From assembly GCA_022496805.1 (NCBI GenBank), contig CM040103.1, forward strand, positions 638,001 to 702,000: a stretch of DNA of 64,000 nucleotides. Reading direction: 5' to 3'. Of this stretch, positions 48,260-58,720 are shown in pieces. The notes beneath the pieces are model-generated. The model did no database searches and was not told the DNA's origin. It was given only the letters and a program-made list of their open reading frames with translations. Every line of letters begins with the position of its first letter. Position 1 is the stretch's first letter. The DNA is from Pohlia nutans (lineage: Eukaryota; Streptophyta; Bryopsida; Bryales; Mniaceae). The position numbers and the translations under genes were made by a program.

Positions 48260-48286
48260 TTGTGTCATTTTAATGAATATTGCCTT
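48260..48286 (-). repeat. Right terminal inverted repeat of element A
   Basis: Twenty-seven bases exactly complementary to the left terminus, followed by the CTAT duplication. Confidence 0.9.
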
Positions 48287-48290
48287 CTAT

Positions 48291-50052
48291 TGTGGAAATC
48301 AATGAAGATGGTGAACGGGTATTTACAACTCCATGTACTTGCCAATGGTGGAACTCAATGGAGGTATTACAATGACTCAACAATTTTGTCATTTGACATA
48401 TCTATTGACATGTACTGTGAATCCTAATCCTTGACATTTGATGTGTTTGTAGACTTTTATAGACTGTCATGAAGTTGTGGTGGCCCCGCTTATGCTTTAC
48501 AGTGATCAAACGTCACTGTCAAACAATAGAAGGATCAACGGTTATCCTATGGTTATGTCAATTGGCAATATTGCTTGTGACTTAAGGGAAGGTGACGGAG
48601 GGCATTGTTTGTTGGTTGTGCTTCCTATTCTTTCAGGTGAACTTTTAAACTTATTTTTTGAATTTTGTCAAAATGGCTAATTATCCTTTATTGATGTCTA
48701 AGTGCATTTTGTGTTGATCTTTAATCAGATTTTCAAGTGGAACCACAACGAAAATTGGAGATCTTTCAAGAATGTCTCGAATTAGTATTGAAACCCTTGA
48801 AGGATGCAAGTTATAGGTTAGTTTTTCTTTTGAATCATGAAAATCAAGTGTTACTACATTTGTGTAACATACTCGTAAATTAGGTAGGTTTTAATAGATT
48901 TTATTGTATTTTATTTTATTTTAAAAAATTCTTGACATTCTTTTGTCTTATGAGCAGTGGACTTGCTTTAATGGACCCATGGGGAGTTCGACAATTCGTT
49001 TATCCACTTCTATTTGTTTATGCATGCGACCATCCCGAAGGCTGTAAGGTAAGTATTCTTTTAGCTCTGCATTTATTTATTTACATATATTTATTTACTT
49101 ATAAATATTTAATTAATTTATAAATATTTATTTACAAGATGCTTAAATATATATTCTAGTATTAATTTATTGATTTATCATTTTATACATTAACTTATAG
49201 TATTTATGACATGGTGATCAAATTGAACTACAGGTTTCATCTACATATGACACCAATAGGTGTCAATCCCCTTGTTGCTTGTGCTTGTGCGGAAAAGACA
49301 ATCTTGGTGATGTTGAATTATCCTTTGCAAGTGGGACAGAAGAAAAAATGCAAAAAGTCTTTCACGCAATGAAATCCTCTTCTACAAAGGTTGCTCAAGA
49401 CTTATTGAAAAAGTGGTCACTTCATTGTGTGTCTGTAAATGCTTGTTCTATTTAAATCCATTAATGATCTCAGGTTGAAACGTTCCAATGTTAATTGTTG
49501 TTAAGGTTTAATTATTTACACCTAAATTGTTCTCAAATTTGTGACAGAGTGCTCTCTGGGGATTTAATGGAGGAAGGACACCCCTTGGCAATCCGTACCT
49601 TTCAATCCATGTTGATGTTCTACATCAAAGCGATATTGGGATTTTCCAAAATGTTGGTGGATATCTTACGCCAATTGGTCAGCCCCCATGTACTACAAAC
49701 ACTTGATGATAGATTAATGCTAATAAAAGAAACTTGTTGATATCCAAATTTCCGAATACCTGGGAATGCAAAAGGAGGCTACTTCCTCTCTCAAGCTAAT
49801 TATGCTGGGTTTGAACATCGGGCTGTGATGCAAGTATTTATTTTCTGTTTACTAGGTTTGTATGAAGATGATATTGTACACACAACAACCCTTTTTGTTC
49901 AGTGGTACATCAAAGCATGTCGGAGTTCTTATCACACAGAGGGTACGTTACAAGAAATGGAACTTCTTATGAAAAGGTATGAAAGTTTGTTTTGGTGATT
50001 TTAATAATTTTGAAATTTTATTTTACTGCATTCAATTTCATGTTTTTAATGC
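48291..50052 (+). pseudogene. Plavaka-like transposase, 3' half (split and frameshifted)
   Basis: Exons continue the gene cut at 27,150: EINEDGERVFTTPCTCQWWN (ends 48,363), APLMLYSDQTSLSNNRRING (48,453-48,636), KLEIFQECLELVLKPLKDAS (near 48,729-48,820), GVRQFVYPLLFVYACDHPEG (near 48,957-49,048), CCLCLCGKDNLGD (from 49,234), then LWGFNGGRTPLGNPYLSIHV with DVLHQSDIGIF. These follow the Plavaka core order (DKT.L...R...P..L.IGN; YP.L..Y.ADYPEQ; PDVLHQ...GVF). A frameshift lies between 49,640 and 49,700, and the GNAKGGYFLSQANYAGFEHR block follows. The next intron was entered by element B at 50,053. Confidence 0.8.
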
Positions 50053-50504
50053 AAGGCCTTATTCGTTAAAATGAGACAAAATGCTCATTTTGAGACCTTC
50101 AAAAACCGAAACAAAATTCTAGTGATGAAATAGTTGTTGAACCCCACGATATGTTGAGCTTGTACATTGAACACCCATCAAAAATTGTGTAGAATTTGAT
50201 ACAATGGACGTCAAGCAAGGCACTCCAGTACCATCCATACATAACATGAAGTGAAAAAGTGATTCGTAAACAGGACTAGAAGTATAAGAATACTTGGTCA
50301 AAAGAGAGAAAGCCTTTTATTTAAAAGTGTGTCTGAATACTATATATTGTGGTAGAATCCTCCGGAGTGAATTTAATATGGAAGTAAAACAAATAGTGGA
50401 ATTTAGGCTGCATTCTCTTCCACAAGAGGCAGTGAGATCCAAAGGAATATATGTACGGCTATTTACGATATCTATTTATAGTATACTCATCTTTATGCTA
50501 AAGT

Positions 50505-50628
50505 CATCACGAATATGATTTGGATTAATATGCTAGCGTAGACACTACTTGACTGATTTTGCGGGACATCACGAATATGATTTGGATTAATAGGCTAGCG
50601 TAGACACTACTTGACTGATTTCGCGGAA
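50505..50628. repeat. 62-bp tandem duplication at the 3' end of a coding region
   Basis: CATCACGAATATGATTTGGA through GACTGATTT(T/C)GCGG occurs twice, at 50,505 and 50,567. The second copy overlaps the stop-codon end of the minus-strand gene at 50,607. Confidence 0.85.
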
Positions 50629-51572
50629 ACGACTTTCGCCGCCTCTTCCGCTTTGAGCTTGGCCAGTCCTCTCAACATAACCTTTTGTCGTTCACTGTAG
50701 TTGGGATTAGGGTTAGCCGCCCAGGCATCGAATACGCTTAGGCTCTGAGCTTCGGTGGCTTTTCGTTTTGACCTTCGAGTGGTTTCCCGGGCCTGAGACG
50801 CGGAATGCGATCTAGACCCTCGAAGGGGCGGCTTTGTCATCGTCGGAGCGAGGGTCTTTGTGTGCGGATGTGGGGTCGCAGTGGATTTGGGCACTAGAAA
50901 ATAGGAGGGCTCGATGAGGATACATTTCTTTACGAGACCTTCTGCAGAAGGGGCTCGCCTGGCTCGCGCATATTCTGCGGGACGAGGATGCCCATCCCTC
51001 AGCAGAAGCACCGTATCGCTAGAAGTGGCCTTCGACCTCAGCGTCCTCGTTCGAGTGCCCGAGGCCACTGTAGCCTTCAATCCACCGGTGACAACAATAG
51101 GAACAGCAGACGGAGTCGGAATCGCATCATCGAGGCGAGAGTGCGCCGGCGCGCCGTCGAATGGGAGGATTAATTTGCGATTCGTTGGGGAGTCCGTCCG
51201 CCGCTCAGGAGAGAAGCAATCCCCTTGACTCGGCGTTGCCCGCTTCAACGGAGACGGGGATTTGGCCGGAGTCTTGACGGGTCCGTGGTCCGGGGGGCTG
51301 TTCACAACGCCCGCCTCAACGTCACCCTTCGAGTAGTCTATCGCCGCAGACGTAGCGGTTTGGGTAGACCGCAACAGGTAAGGTCTTGAATACGGAGCCG
51401 TGTCGCAACTCCCCCCGTCGGACTCGGATCCGGAGAGGAAACTCCGGGTAAGCCGATTCCGCGGTCCAACAACGCGATTGCATCCTTTCTGCAGTACAGA
51501 GATATACCACAATCCCACGTTACCGGACGAAGAACAAGAGCAAAATAGCCTGGAATGGAGAAGGGGGAACAC
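50607..51572 (-). CDS. Unrecognised basic, disordered protein of element B
   Basis: The open frame is 321 codons, but an acceptor-like CTGTACTGCAG at about 51,494 suggests the main coding exon begins there. The protein is Ser/Pro/Arg-rich, with RRSKRKATEAQSLSVFDAWA and a helical C-terminus (RQKVMLRGLAKLKAEEAAK). It could be a nuclear DNA-binding or structural protein. Element A has no counterpart, apparently because its left arm was deleted. Confidence 0.5.
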   Translation of the reverse strand: MFPLLHSRLFCSCSSSGNVGLWYISVLQKGCNRVVGPRNRLTRSFLSGSESDGGSCDTAPYSRPYLLRSTQTATSAAIDYSKGDVEAGVVNSPPDHGPVKTPAKSPSPLKRATPSQGDCFSPERRTDSPTNRKLILPFDGAPAHSRLDDAIPTPSAVPIVVTGGLKATVASGTRTRTLRSKATSSDTVLLLRDGHPRPAEYARARRAPSAEGLVKKCILIEPSYFLVPKSTATPHPHTKTLAPTMTKPPLRGSRSHSASQARETTRRSKRKATEAQSLSVFDAWAANPNPNYSERQKVMLRGLAKLKAEEAAKVVSAKSVK

Positions 51573-51772
51573 GCATGGACCATCGACGGCATAACAAATA
51601 GTAACGCAGAATGGAGTGAAAACGCGGCGACATATGTAAAATATTATTTACAAATGAACATAGGAGACGCAATCAATAGGAATTAGTATAGTCAATGGAA
51701 CGTTATTATCGTCAGAAAAACCCAACGTCCGGAGGGTCTACTCTATAACGCGTCCTTTTTCTATGACTACGC

Positions 51773-52674
51773 CTATCCCATGTTCTTGGACGACTCTCTC
51801 ATGCCATTAATGATGTCCTTCACGTGGTAGTCACCGGGTCGCAAAGGGTTCAGGCCGATTCTATTCTCTTCCACGTATCTGCGCATCTGACCCGGCTGGC
51901 AGTTTGAGTCAAGACGGCATAGCCACGACAGCAGCTCCCCCATGAGGACGTCGTCCTGCCGTTCGTGTTGGTTCCAAGAGCGGAGGAATATAGTGTTCCC
52001 ATTCTCATTGCAAATGCTCTTGGCTGGAGAGTCGTCAATAAGAAGAGTATTGTCCGGGGAAAAGGACGTGTCGCCGCTAACATTGGTGAACAGGTGCTCG
52101 GAGAGGACTTTCATACACAGCACCGCAATGCCGACTTGAAAGAACCTCCCCGGCAAGACCTCTATCTTCGAGATCTGATCCTGGCTCAAGATATCGTACG
52201 GCCCCTTGCAACCCCTAAAGAGGTGCCCCGCGATGGGTTCAGCGTTACGCTTGAACATGGAGGTCCAAACTAACACCCTGTCCGCGAGGGACGATACCTC
52301 GCGGAGGAATTCAGCTATGTTCTGCCTAGCATAGACCGCCTTGGGACCGATGATGGTGGGATTTCTGTGGCTGAGAACATTGTCTTGCAGTTGATACGGG
52401 CTAAATTTTTCTCTGGACGACTTCTGCGCCGTATGACAGAGAATGCCATTCAAGTCGAAGACAATGTTCAGCCACTTCCTACGCGGCGGGGGTAGTACGA
52501 GAGGCACGGTCCTCTGCACGATCTCTCTGCCACCCTCGCATTCTACCTGATCAAAACATCACAACAAAGAGATGGAGTTACCTGTTTAAGCGCAGAAATG
52601 GGAGAGCCAGAGACTGGGTAGGAGCAATCTGATGTCCTAAGCGACTGCGGTCTCTCATTGGAGAGTGCTTCCAT
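51773..52674 (-). CDS. NIF/FCP1-like HAD protein of element B
   Basis: Exon 1 is 52,674-52,582 (start MEALSNERPQS) and exon 2 is 52,546-51,773, joined at CAG|GTAACT, giving 288 residues. Motifs: KWLNIVFDLNGILC, RVLVWTSMFKRNAEPIAG, NTLLIDDSPAKSICNENG, and a C-terminal ELLSWLCRL..QMRRYVEEN typical of NIF/FCP1 phosphatases. As in element A, the second catalytic Asp is absent (DLNG), so a binding or scaffolding role is as likely as catalysis. No internal stops: the frame looks maintained. Confidence 0.8.
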
Positions 52675-53294
52675 TGGTAGCGGACAGTGCACGCAAATAT
52701 TGTTTGGGAGCTGAGCAACAGGCACATTGAGAGGCAAAGACAATTAGGCAGGTGCTCAAATATGTATAACTTCCGCACACTTTATTTACAAAGTCAAAAT
52801 ATTACATCCGTATAATTAACATAAGTCTGTAATGGACTCAAAACTACTCCGAACACTTTGATACACTAGAGTACAACGATGGCAACCACAGATGGGATGG
52901 CCGTCAGCGCTAGGTATTCAAGGACCAGTGATGACATCCTGTCAAGAACGATGAATACAGATGAGAAACGATTACTACAGGATTTATTCTAGCCGTTCGC
53001 ACCCCGACACAAAAATAAAAGACTCCAAGCAACTTGGACTCAATCAAAATCATAAGGGTCGGAGGGCTGTACCTGATCCGGCTCGGCTGGATCCTGCGAT
53101 GGCACGTCTGACGCGGTTGGAAGTTCGGTGTCGTGGTCGTCCGCGCGGTATTCTTCCCCCACCTCATAGTCCACCAAATCCAACTCCATGCGGGAGGGCG
53201 ACTGCAACTCCGACGGGTCCTCGCGAGAGGTTGAGCACACCAAAGCCTCAGGAGCCTCGACCTCAGTCGCCAGTTGTTCGACCACCATGACAGC

Positions 53295-53591
53295 ATTGTC
53301 GACTCGACGATCTTGCGCTGGGGGTAATTCCTCCTCTGTCAATTGGGGAACCCGGACTTCGAAGGCAGACCTCTCGGGAGAAGGAATCCTGAGACGGAGA
53401 CGGAGGAGTGGATGGAACTCGATCCAGAGGGGCCAAGAAGCTGGAATCGTCCGAATCGTCGGGTCGACGATCAAGAGTCTCCACCTGCTCTTGCTCGACA
53501 GCCGGAGCAACGGGAGCGTAAGTGGACGGTAGAGGAGGCGAAGGGTCGGCGGCAATGGGCATTGCATGAACCGTATCGTCGGGTCGACGAT
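53295..53591. repeat. Three B-type palindromes in the coding tail of the ParB-methyltransferase gene
   Basis: Sites at 53,295-53,311 (ATTGTCGACTCGACGAT), 53,455-53,471 and 53,575-53,591 (both ATCGTCGGGTCGACGAT). They are translated as DRRVDN and DRRPDD, in the same part of the protein where element A encodes RVEDN-type peptides from A-type sites. Confidence 0.9.
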
Positions 53592-54995
53592 CGGGGGTCT
53601 CCTCCGAATGATGATCCCTGACCTCAGGAACGGGAGCGCTAGTGGAGGGCAAAAGAGGTTGGGGTGTGTCACTTGGGGGCGACTCAGGAGCAAGCGGAAT
53701 CAATTCCAGCAGGACATTCAAATGTTTGACTATGAATTGCAGCTCCCTCTCCAGCTTGCTCATCTGCTGGGTAGACTTGGCTGCTCGCTGATCAGCAGCA
53801 GCCGCGGCGACAGTAGCAGCTGCAGTGGCCTTCTTTGACTCCTCTAGTTCCCTCTGGATCTCTCCCTTCTGCTTTTGCCTTGCCTCCCTTATTGCCACCA
53901 TTTCCATGTGTTGGGTGAACCAGTCTTTGTCCACCTTGACCCTCCCCCCAGTTTTTTTGTCTATGATCTCTTTCTTGTCATGACCAGGCTCTTTGTCGTC
54001 GTCATCACTATCGCGGTGATGATCGTTTTTGTCATCACTGTCCAAGAGAACGACATCCTTCGGATTGGGAGGACGGTTCGTATCCACCGGGGTAATGGTC
54101 ATATCGTCGTCGTCGTCTCCCGGTGGTTTGTCTTGCACTGCCGCCTGTTCTTCTCCAGGCTCCGGCACAGCCGTCTCCACAGCCTGCTCCATGCCCTCGT
54201 CCCTGGTCTGCAGGTCGCCTGCAGCTAGATTCTTCGTCTCCTCCGCCTGCTGATCTACAGTTTGGAGCAGGGCCTCCTCGATAGCCTGCACCACGACGGT
54301 TTCCACGAACTGCTGGATGTCCTGGTTGAGCTCGGGATCCTCCGGAGAATCACGGAACGACTCCAGCTGCGGATTCCCCGTGTCATGATTGTCAGAAGGT
54401 TGTGATTGCTGGACAACTTGATTACCATACTCTGAGTCCGTCTCATAGTTGTCCTCAGGCTGCTGAGAGGGCTGATCCCGTCGAGCCTCGGCAGGATTCT
54501 CCTCATTCAGCTCATCTTCGCGACCCTCTAACCCGGTATCGTCGCCCTCCTCCTCCATCGCCTGCTCAGGGTTGCCGTCGACACGATCTCGGTTGAGCCA
54601 CAGACGGATCTGGAGTGTGTTCGTGCCGAATTGGTCGATCCCCTCAACGCTCGGATCAGTTGACACATGCGCACCCACGGATTCTGTCTGTCGGACAACA
54701 GATGGAGCAGGGTCTGCTGGAGACACTAATGTCATCGGTGGGGACGGAGGAGAGTCGGAGTGAACGATCATGGGGCTGCGAGAGGCGGGAATCTCGTACC
54801 CGAGGGCGTACAGAGAATTCGAGAACATGAAATCGTTTCAATCCAACTTGCTTGCAAGTCTGGCAATTTTCGTGTCTGCCTTCACGTGTGCCCGATCAAC
54901 AAAGCCTTAGTAATATGCTCCGAACATCTGCACAGAGAACATTACAGGTTAGTCTTCATCGAAATCAATCTTTCTATAACAACCGATTGACTGGT

Positions 54996-56505
54996 ATCGT
55001 CGACCCGAGGATAAGGGTGAGCATTGACGTCGTAAATTATGACAGTTAAACCATAATCATCGACCCGACGATAAGAAATGGGGTATACCTTCGATGCCAA
55101 CATGAACTTCGCCCCCGCATAAATCCCCAGAACGTTCTGCTTTGGAACTGCGCAGGCGTGCAAGAGCTGGAAGTAGAACTCCATGTGGAGTTCAGTAGTG
55201 TCAACTCTCCATTTGGCCTCCGTGTTCTTCGAGGCATCCTTGTAATATTCACAGAGTAGCGGAGTAGTGTATTTCTTCGTCACTAATTTCCGCGCAGCCC
55301 TGGCGAATTTATTGTCTTTTTTGAAAAGAAAGAGAAGTATGACGTCTGGGGCAATATTTCTGCTGGTCACGTTGTTGAACATCTCCCCTCTCCTCGGAAC
55401 GTACGTGGATACCTGTGCCTCATATTCATTGAGCTCGTCTTCTGCAAAGGTCGATGCAGCTTTGAAGTCCTCTTTCCAGGACAGAATAATCAGCCAAATG
55501 TTCAGCTCAGTTACGTCGGGTCAAGGGTATCGGCGAGGAATTCCAGGAAGGGATTGATTGCGCCTGCATTCTCGGTCGGCTTAGTCCTGGGAATTGCGCG
55601 AGCGTCGAGCACCGCCAGATTCACTGGACGAGAAGTGTAGGAGTAAATGGAGCTGGTCACCAGAGCTTTGACACTCATGTCAACTCCTCTGATTTGGACT
55701 CCTCCTGCTGGATCCGGAAGACGGTACTTCAGCGTCATGAACCTCGTGTACATGTGAAGCACCTCCGGGAACGCCGCCGTGTAGTCCTTCGAACGCCTAT
55801 GCCAGCCCTCGAGGCGGAGCCGCTTCACGAAATAATCCTTATTCGGATGCGAGAGCAGGAAATCCCACGTTGCAGACGTCAAGAGGTGCCTCTTCTTCCA
55901 AGGCCTCTACTTCTCAGGATTGACGTCGCCGCTATTATCGAGGAATTTCAGGGTTGGCTTTATGGACATTATATCCTGCAGCACAATTTTCTTGTGCTTT
56001 CGACGCTCGGCCCAATCCGCGGCTGACATGTTGCTGGCCACGAGAATCTTTTTCTTCGGGACTGAGACTTTTGGATATAGCGCACGCCGCCCTGGAGTAT
56101 CTCCTAGGAGATGCTGGGCCACCACTCCGAAATCCTTATCAGAGAACCACGCGAAGGATTTGAAGAACTGCTTCTTCAGAGAAGATGACTTTGGCTTCCA
56201 TTTCTTTCCATCCTTCCCATCCCTGTAAGGCGCTAAGGTTACCGGATCTATCAAGTCCCCGTTGGCGTGCATGATAAGGAATTTATGCTAATGCGCCCAT
56301 AGATGGTCCGGAAGGGTGATTATTTGGATTTCATTTTTTAGGTCCGACACGCCCTTCACCGTTGCCCCGTCCTTATCCGGATTTATACTCTGAAATCTCT
56401 GCACAACAGCATCTGTAAAGGCCTGCACAACAGAGAAATGAAACGTTAGAATTCAAGTGAACGGCTGTATCAGGAGCTGTCGCGATGTATCGTCGACCCG
56501 ACGAT
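54996..56505. repeat. Three B-type palindromes in introns of the ParB-methyltransferase gene
   Basis: Sites at 54,996-55,012 (ATCGTCGACCCGAGGAT, right half A-like), 55,056-55,072 (ATCATCGACCCGACGAT) and 56,489-56,505 (ATCGTCGACCCGACGAT). Two lie in intron 2 and one in intron 1 of the coding region, the same introns that carry A-type sites in element A. Confidence 0.9.
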
Positions 56506-58034
56506 AATGAAAGGGAACAAGAGGAGACCTTCTAGCGGATGAAGCTGTAGGTGGCGTTATTCTTTCTCGTCCTCGCTTCCTCCTTATCGCTTGTTAGACG
56601 TCTGTATGTGGTCCAGATGTTTCTACAGCTTATCATCTGGTTACCCCATGTGGGCTGGGCGTGGTCCTGATGGTTCGTGCAGTTGTAGTACTTCGAGATA
56701 TTCCTTAGTTGATTTGCGTCTCGGGAGTACACAATGTACGCGCTCCACGTGCGGAGTTCATCCCGATGTTTCTCACCGCATCCTCCATTTTGTAACTCTC
56801 TCGATGCGTAAATGCTATGCTGCCCGTTGATGATCATGAACTTTCCCTTCATGAGCTCTTCCCAGGTCCCAGGCCGCTTTTTGAGCAGTTTATGATTGTC
56901 GTCAACCAGCGTTAAACAGACGATTTGCCTCTGCTTTACGTCGATCATCAGAACGAGCTCCTTCTTCACGTCATCGAGAATGTCCCTCTGCAGAGTGCGA
57001 ATGACGTACTCGTCGTTCGCCAGAATGCACTGATCGATGTGGACCGTCTTTACTGCCATTTCATCTAGAAATAGCGCTTCATGCTCTACCCAGAACGCCT
57101 TCAGTATCTGTGCAATCTTTTCCCAATCTGGAATCTTCTCTAGTGTGTCTGAATCGGTTGAGACTGTAGTCAGTGCCGAACCAGAACTTCCACCAGCCGC
57201 TGCAGCTCCAGACGCACTTGTCAGGCTTCGCTTTCGCTTTCGGGTGGACCCTTCAGCCTCTGTATCGGGGGCGTCTCTTTTCTTGCTGGACGTTCTGGCC
57301 TGGCTTGGCTTGGCCTTTCTGCCTCCTGGTCCTCCTACGGCATTCTTTCTCTCAGCTCGCGGAGTTGAGGTATTTCTCTGGGATCGATTTGCGCCTCTCC
57401 CGACAGTGGGTCTCCGCTCTACGTGCTCCATTGCGTAGTGATCGAGTGTCTAATAGATTCGCATGAGTCGATCGGCGTTAGACTTTGCTGTTCCATCCGC
57501 CCATGGAACGTAGCTAAGTTTAGCGAAGTCTTCGTTGAGACTGGCCATGTCCGATCCCCCAAGGAAAGCGATGAGGTTGTCCAAATCGAATTTGCCATGG
57601 CTCTTGTTGACATCGATCACGATTGAGTGACAGTGGTCCAGGACCGTTTCGTCGTCATCGACAGCACACAGCACAATGACGACGTAGTCATCCCGCTGAC
57701 TCTCAATGATGGAGACTTTCTCCTGCACATTCCAATTCAGGTAGAACGTCTTTCCTTCAACTTTGTAGCAGAGGAACACGTAGTTCTTGAATCGGTTGAC
57801 ACCGAAACTCGAGCTGTGGATGTGTTCTTTAAACTCCCAGAGCTTCCCGTAGTTTTCCTGCATTTCGGGGATGAATAGCTCATCCGTCACGGGATACACG
57901 AACGGTTGGAGGTGAGGTGCGGTGGCGGAGTAGTCGTAAGTGTCTTTGTCTGCCATTCTATACAATCTGTGGCATGGTTTAGGAGCAATTGTTAGAGGTC
58001 AATTGTTAGAGATCAATATTGAATTGTCTTAGTA

Positions 58035-58720
58035 ATCGTCGACTCGACGATAGCACTACCATTTGCGTAAAGCATTGGCTTTACAAATCCAATCTCGTAT
58101 TTCTTGTCTGGAGTTATATAGGTTGAGTTGAGCGTATGTTGGGAATGACCCTACACCGGATTCGTGCACATGAAGTCGTGGTCCTGTCAAATCACGGGGA
58201 GTTTTCGATCAGGGATTTCTGAATCGTTGACCCGACGATTCAGTGATCTATCTACCGTTCTTTTTTTAGTGTGTACGTTTGAGGTCACCTTTGCTTTTAA
58301 TAAGCTTTATAATTTCTTTTTGTATATGTTTGTCTTGACATTAGTGTTATAGTATTCGGAATTCTATGTGTTGTTATGACGTTGATAATGCAGATTACTT
58401 GGTGAATCGTCGACCCGAGGATTCGGTCATATTTACAAGTTCAGAGCCTATTTGTTAAGTTCATATTGCCTGCATGTTGCTAATTTGGTGTTAATAATCT
58501 CGTAATTGAAATTCCGGAAGCTATATGTATTGTTTTCGTTCTCCATCTTGTATTTGTGTGTATCGTCGGGTCGACGATATGGCAGAGTGCACCACATTTA
58601 TCATCGACCCGAAGATATGAGTTACTTTATATCAGTGCTAGGTGATTTTTTTAGTATTGTATTGGTTTTGAATGGACTTCAATCTGCAGGTTCTACTACA
58701 TGTATCGTCGAGTTGACGAT
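58035..58720. repeat. Six B-type palindromes upstream of the ParB-methyltransferase start
   Basis: Sites at 58,035 (perfect ATCGTCGACTCGACGAT), 58,223, 58,406, 58,562, 58,600 and 58,704, irregularly spaced in otherwise unrelated DNA. They occupy the probable first intron, the equivalent of element A's array, but with no 21-bp tandem expansion. Confidence 0.9.

Larger units (their letters stand above)
27151..48286. mobile_element. Element A: 21.1-kb giant DNA transposon
   Basis: A 27-bp perfect terminal inverted repeat (tip AAGGCAATATTCATTAAAAT) lies at 27,151-27,177 and inverted at 48,260-48,286, flanked by CTAT at 27,147-27,150 and 48,287-48,290. A second inverted subterminal motif (TCATTAAATTGAGACAA type) lies at 27,335-27,380 and 48,170-48,230. 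Cargo left to right: HAD-like gene (-), ParB-methyltransferase-like gene (-), palindrome array, MITE-filled spacer, small gene (+), second palindrome cluster, DUF7869-type gene (+). It interrupts a Plavaka-like transposase gene whose two halves continue on either side. I cannot place it in a named superfamily. Confidence 0.85.
53040..57956 (-). pseudogene. ParB/DGQHR-like plus methyltransferase-like giant gene of element B
   Basis: Exons 57,956-56,529, 56,422-55,089 and 54,927-53,040 parallel element A exon for exon. N-terminus MADKDTYDYSA; basic linker STRKRKRSLTS; ParB/DGQHR-like MIINGQHSIYASRELQNG; methyltransferase-like TTELHMEFYFQLLHACAVP then LGIYAGAKFMLASKMFGAYY; acidic tail with coiled coil (REARQKQKGEIQRELEESKK). 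Breaks: TAG at 57,450-57,452, 56,532-56,534, 56,288-56,290 and 55,907-55,909, a one-base loss near 55,510, TAA at 54,907-54,909, TGA at 54,838-54,840 and a shift near 53,270. Three of the TAGs stand where element A has Trp. Exon 2 is 1,334 bp, the same as in A. Confidence 0.75.

Noticed and set aside
53040..57956. Reassigned stop codons or nuclear RNA editing restoring the frame
   Set aside because: Stops include TAG, TAA and TGA, differ between the two copies, and come with one-base frame losses. The carrier gene, the element B HAD gene and the DUF7869 gene use ordinary codons without internal stops.
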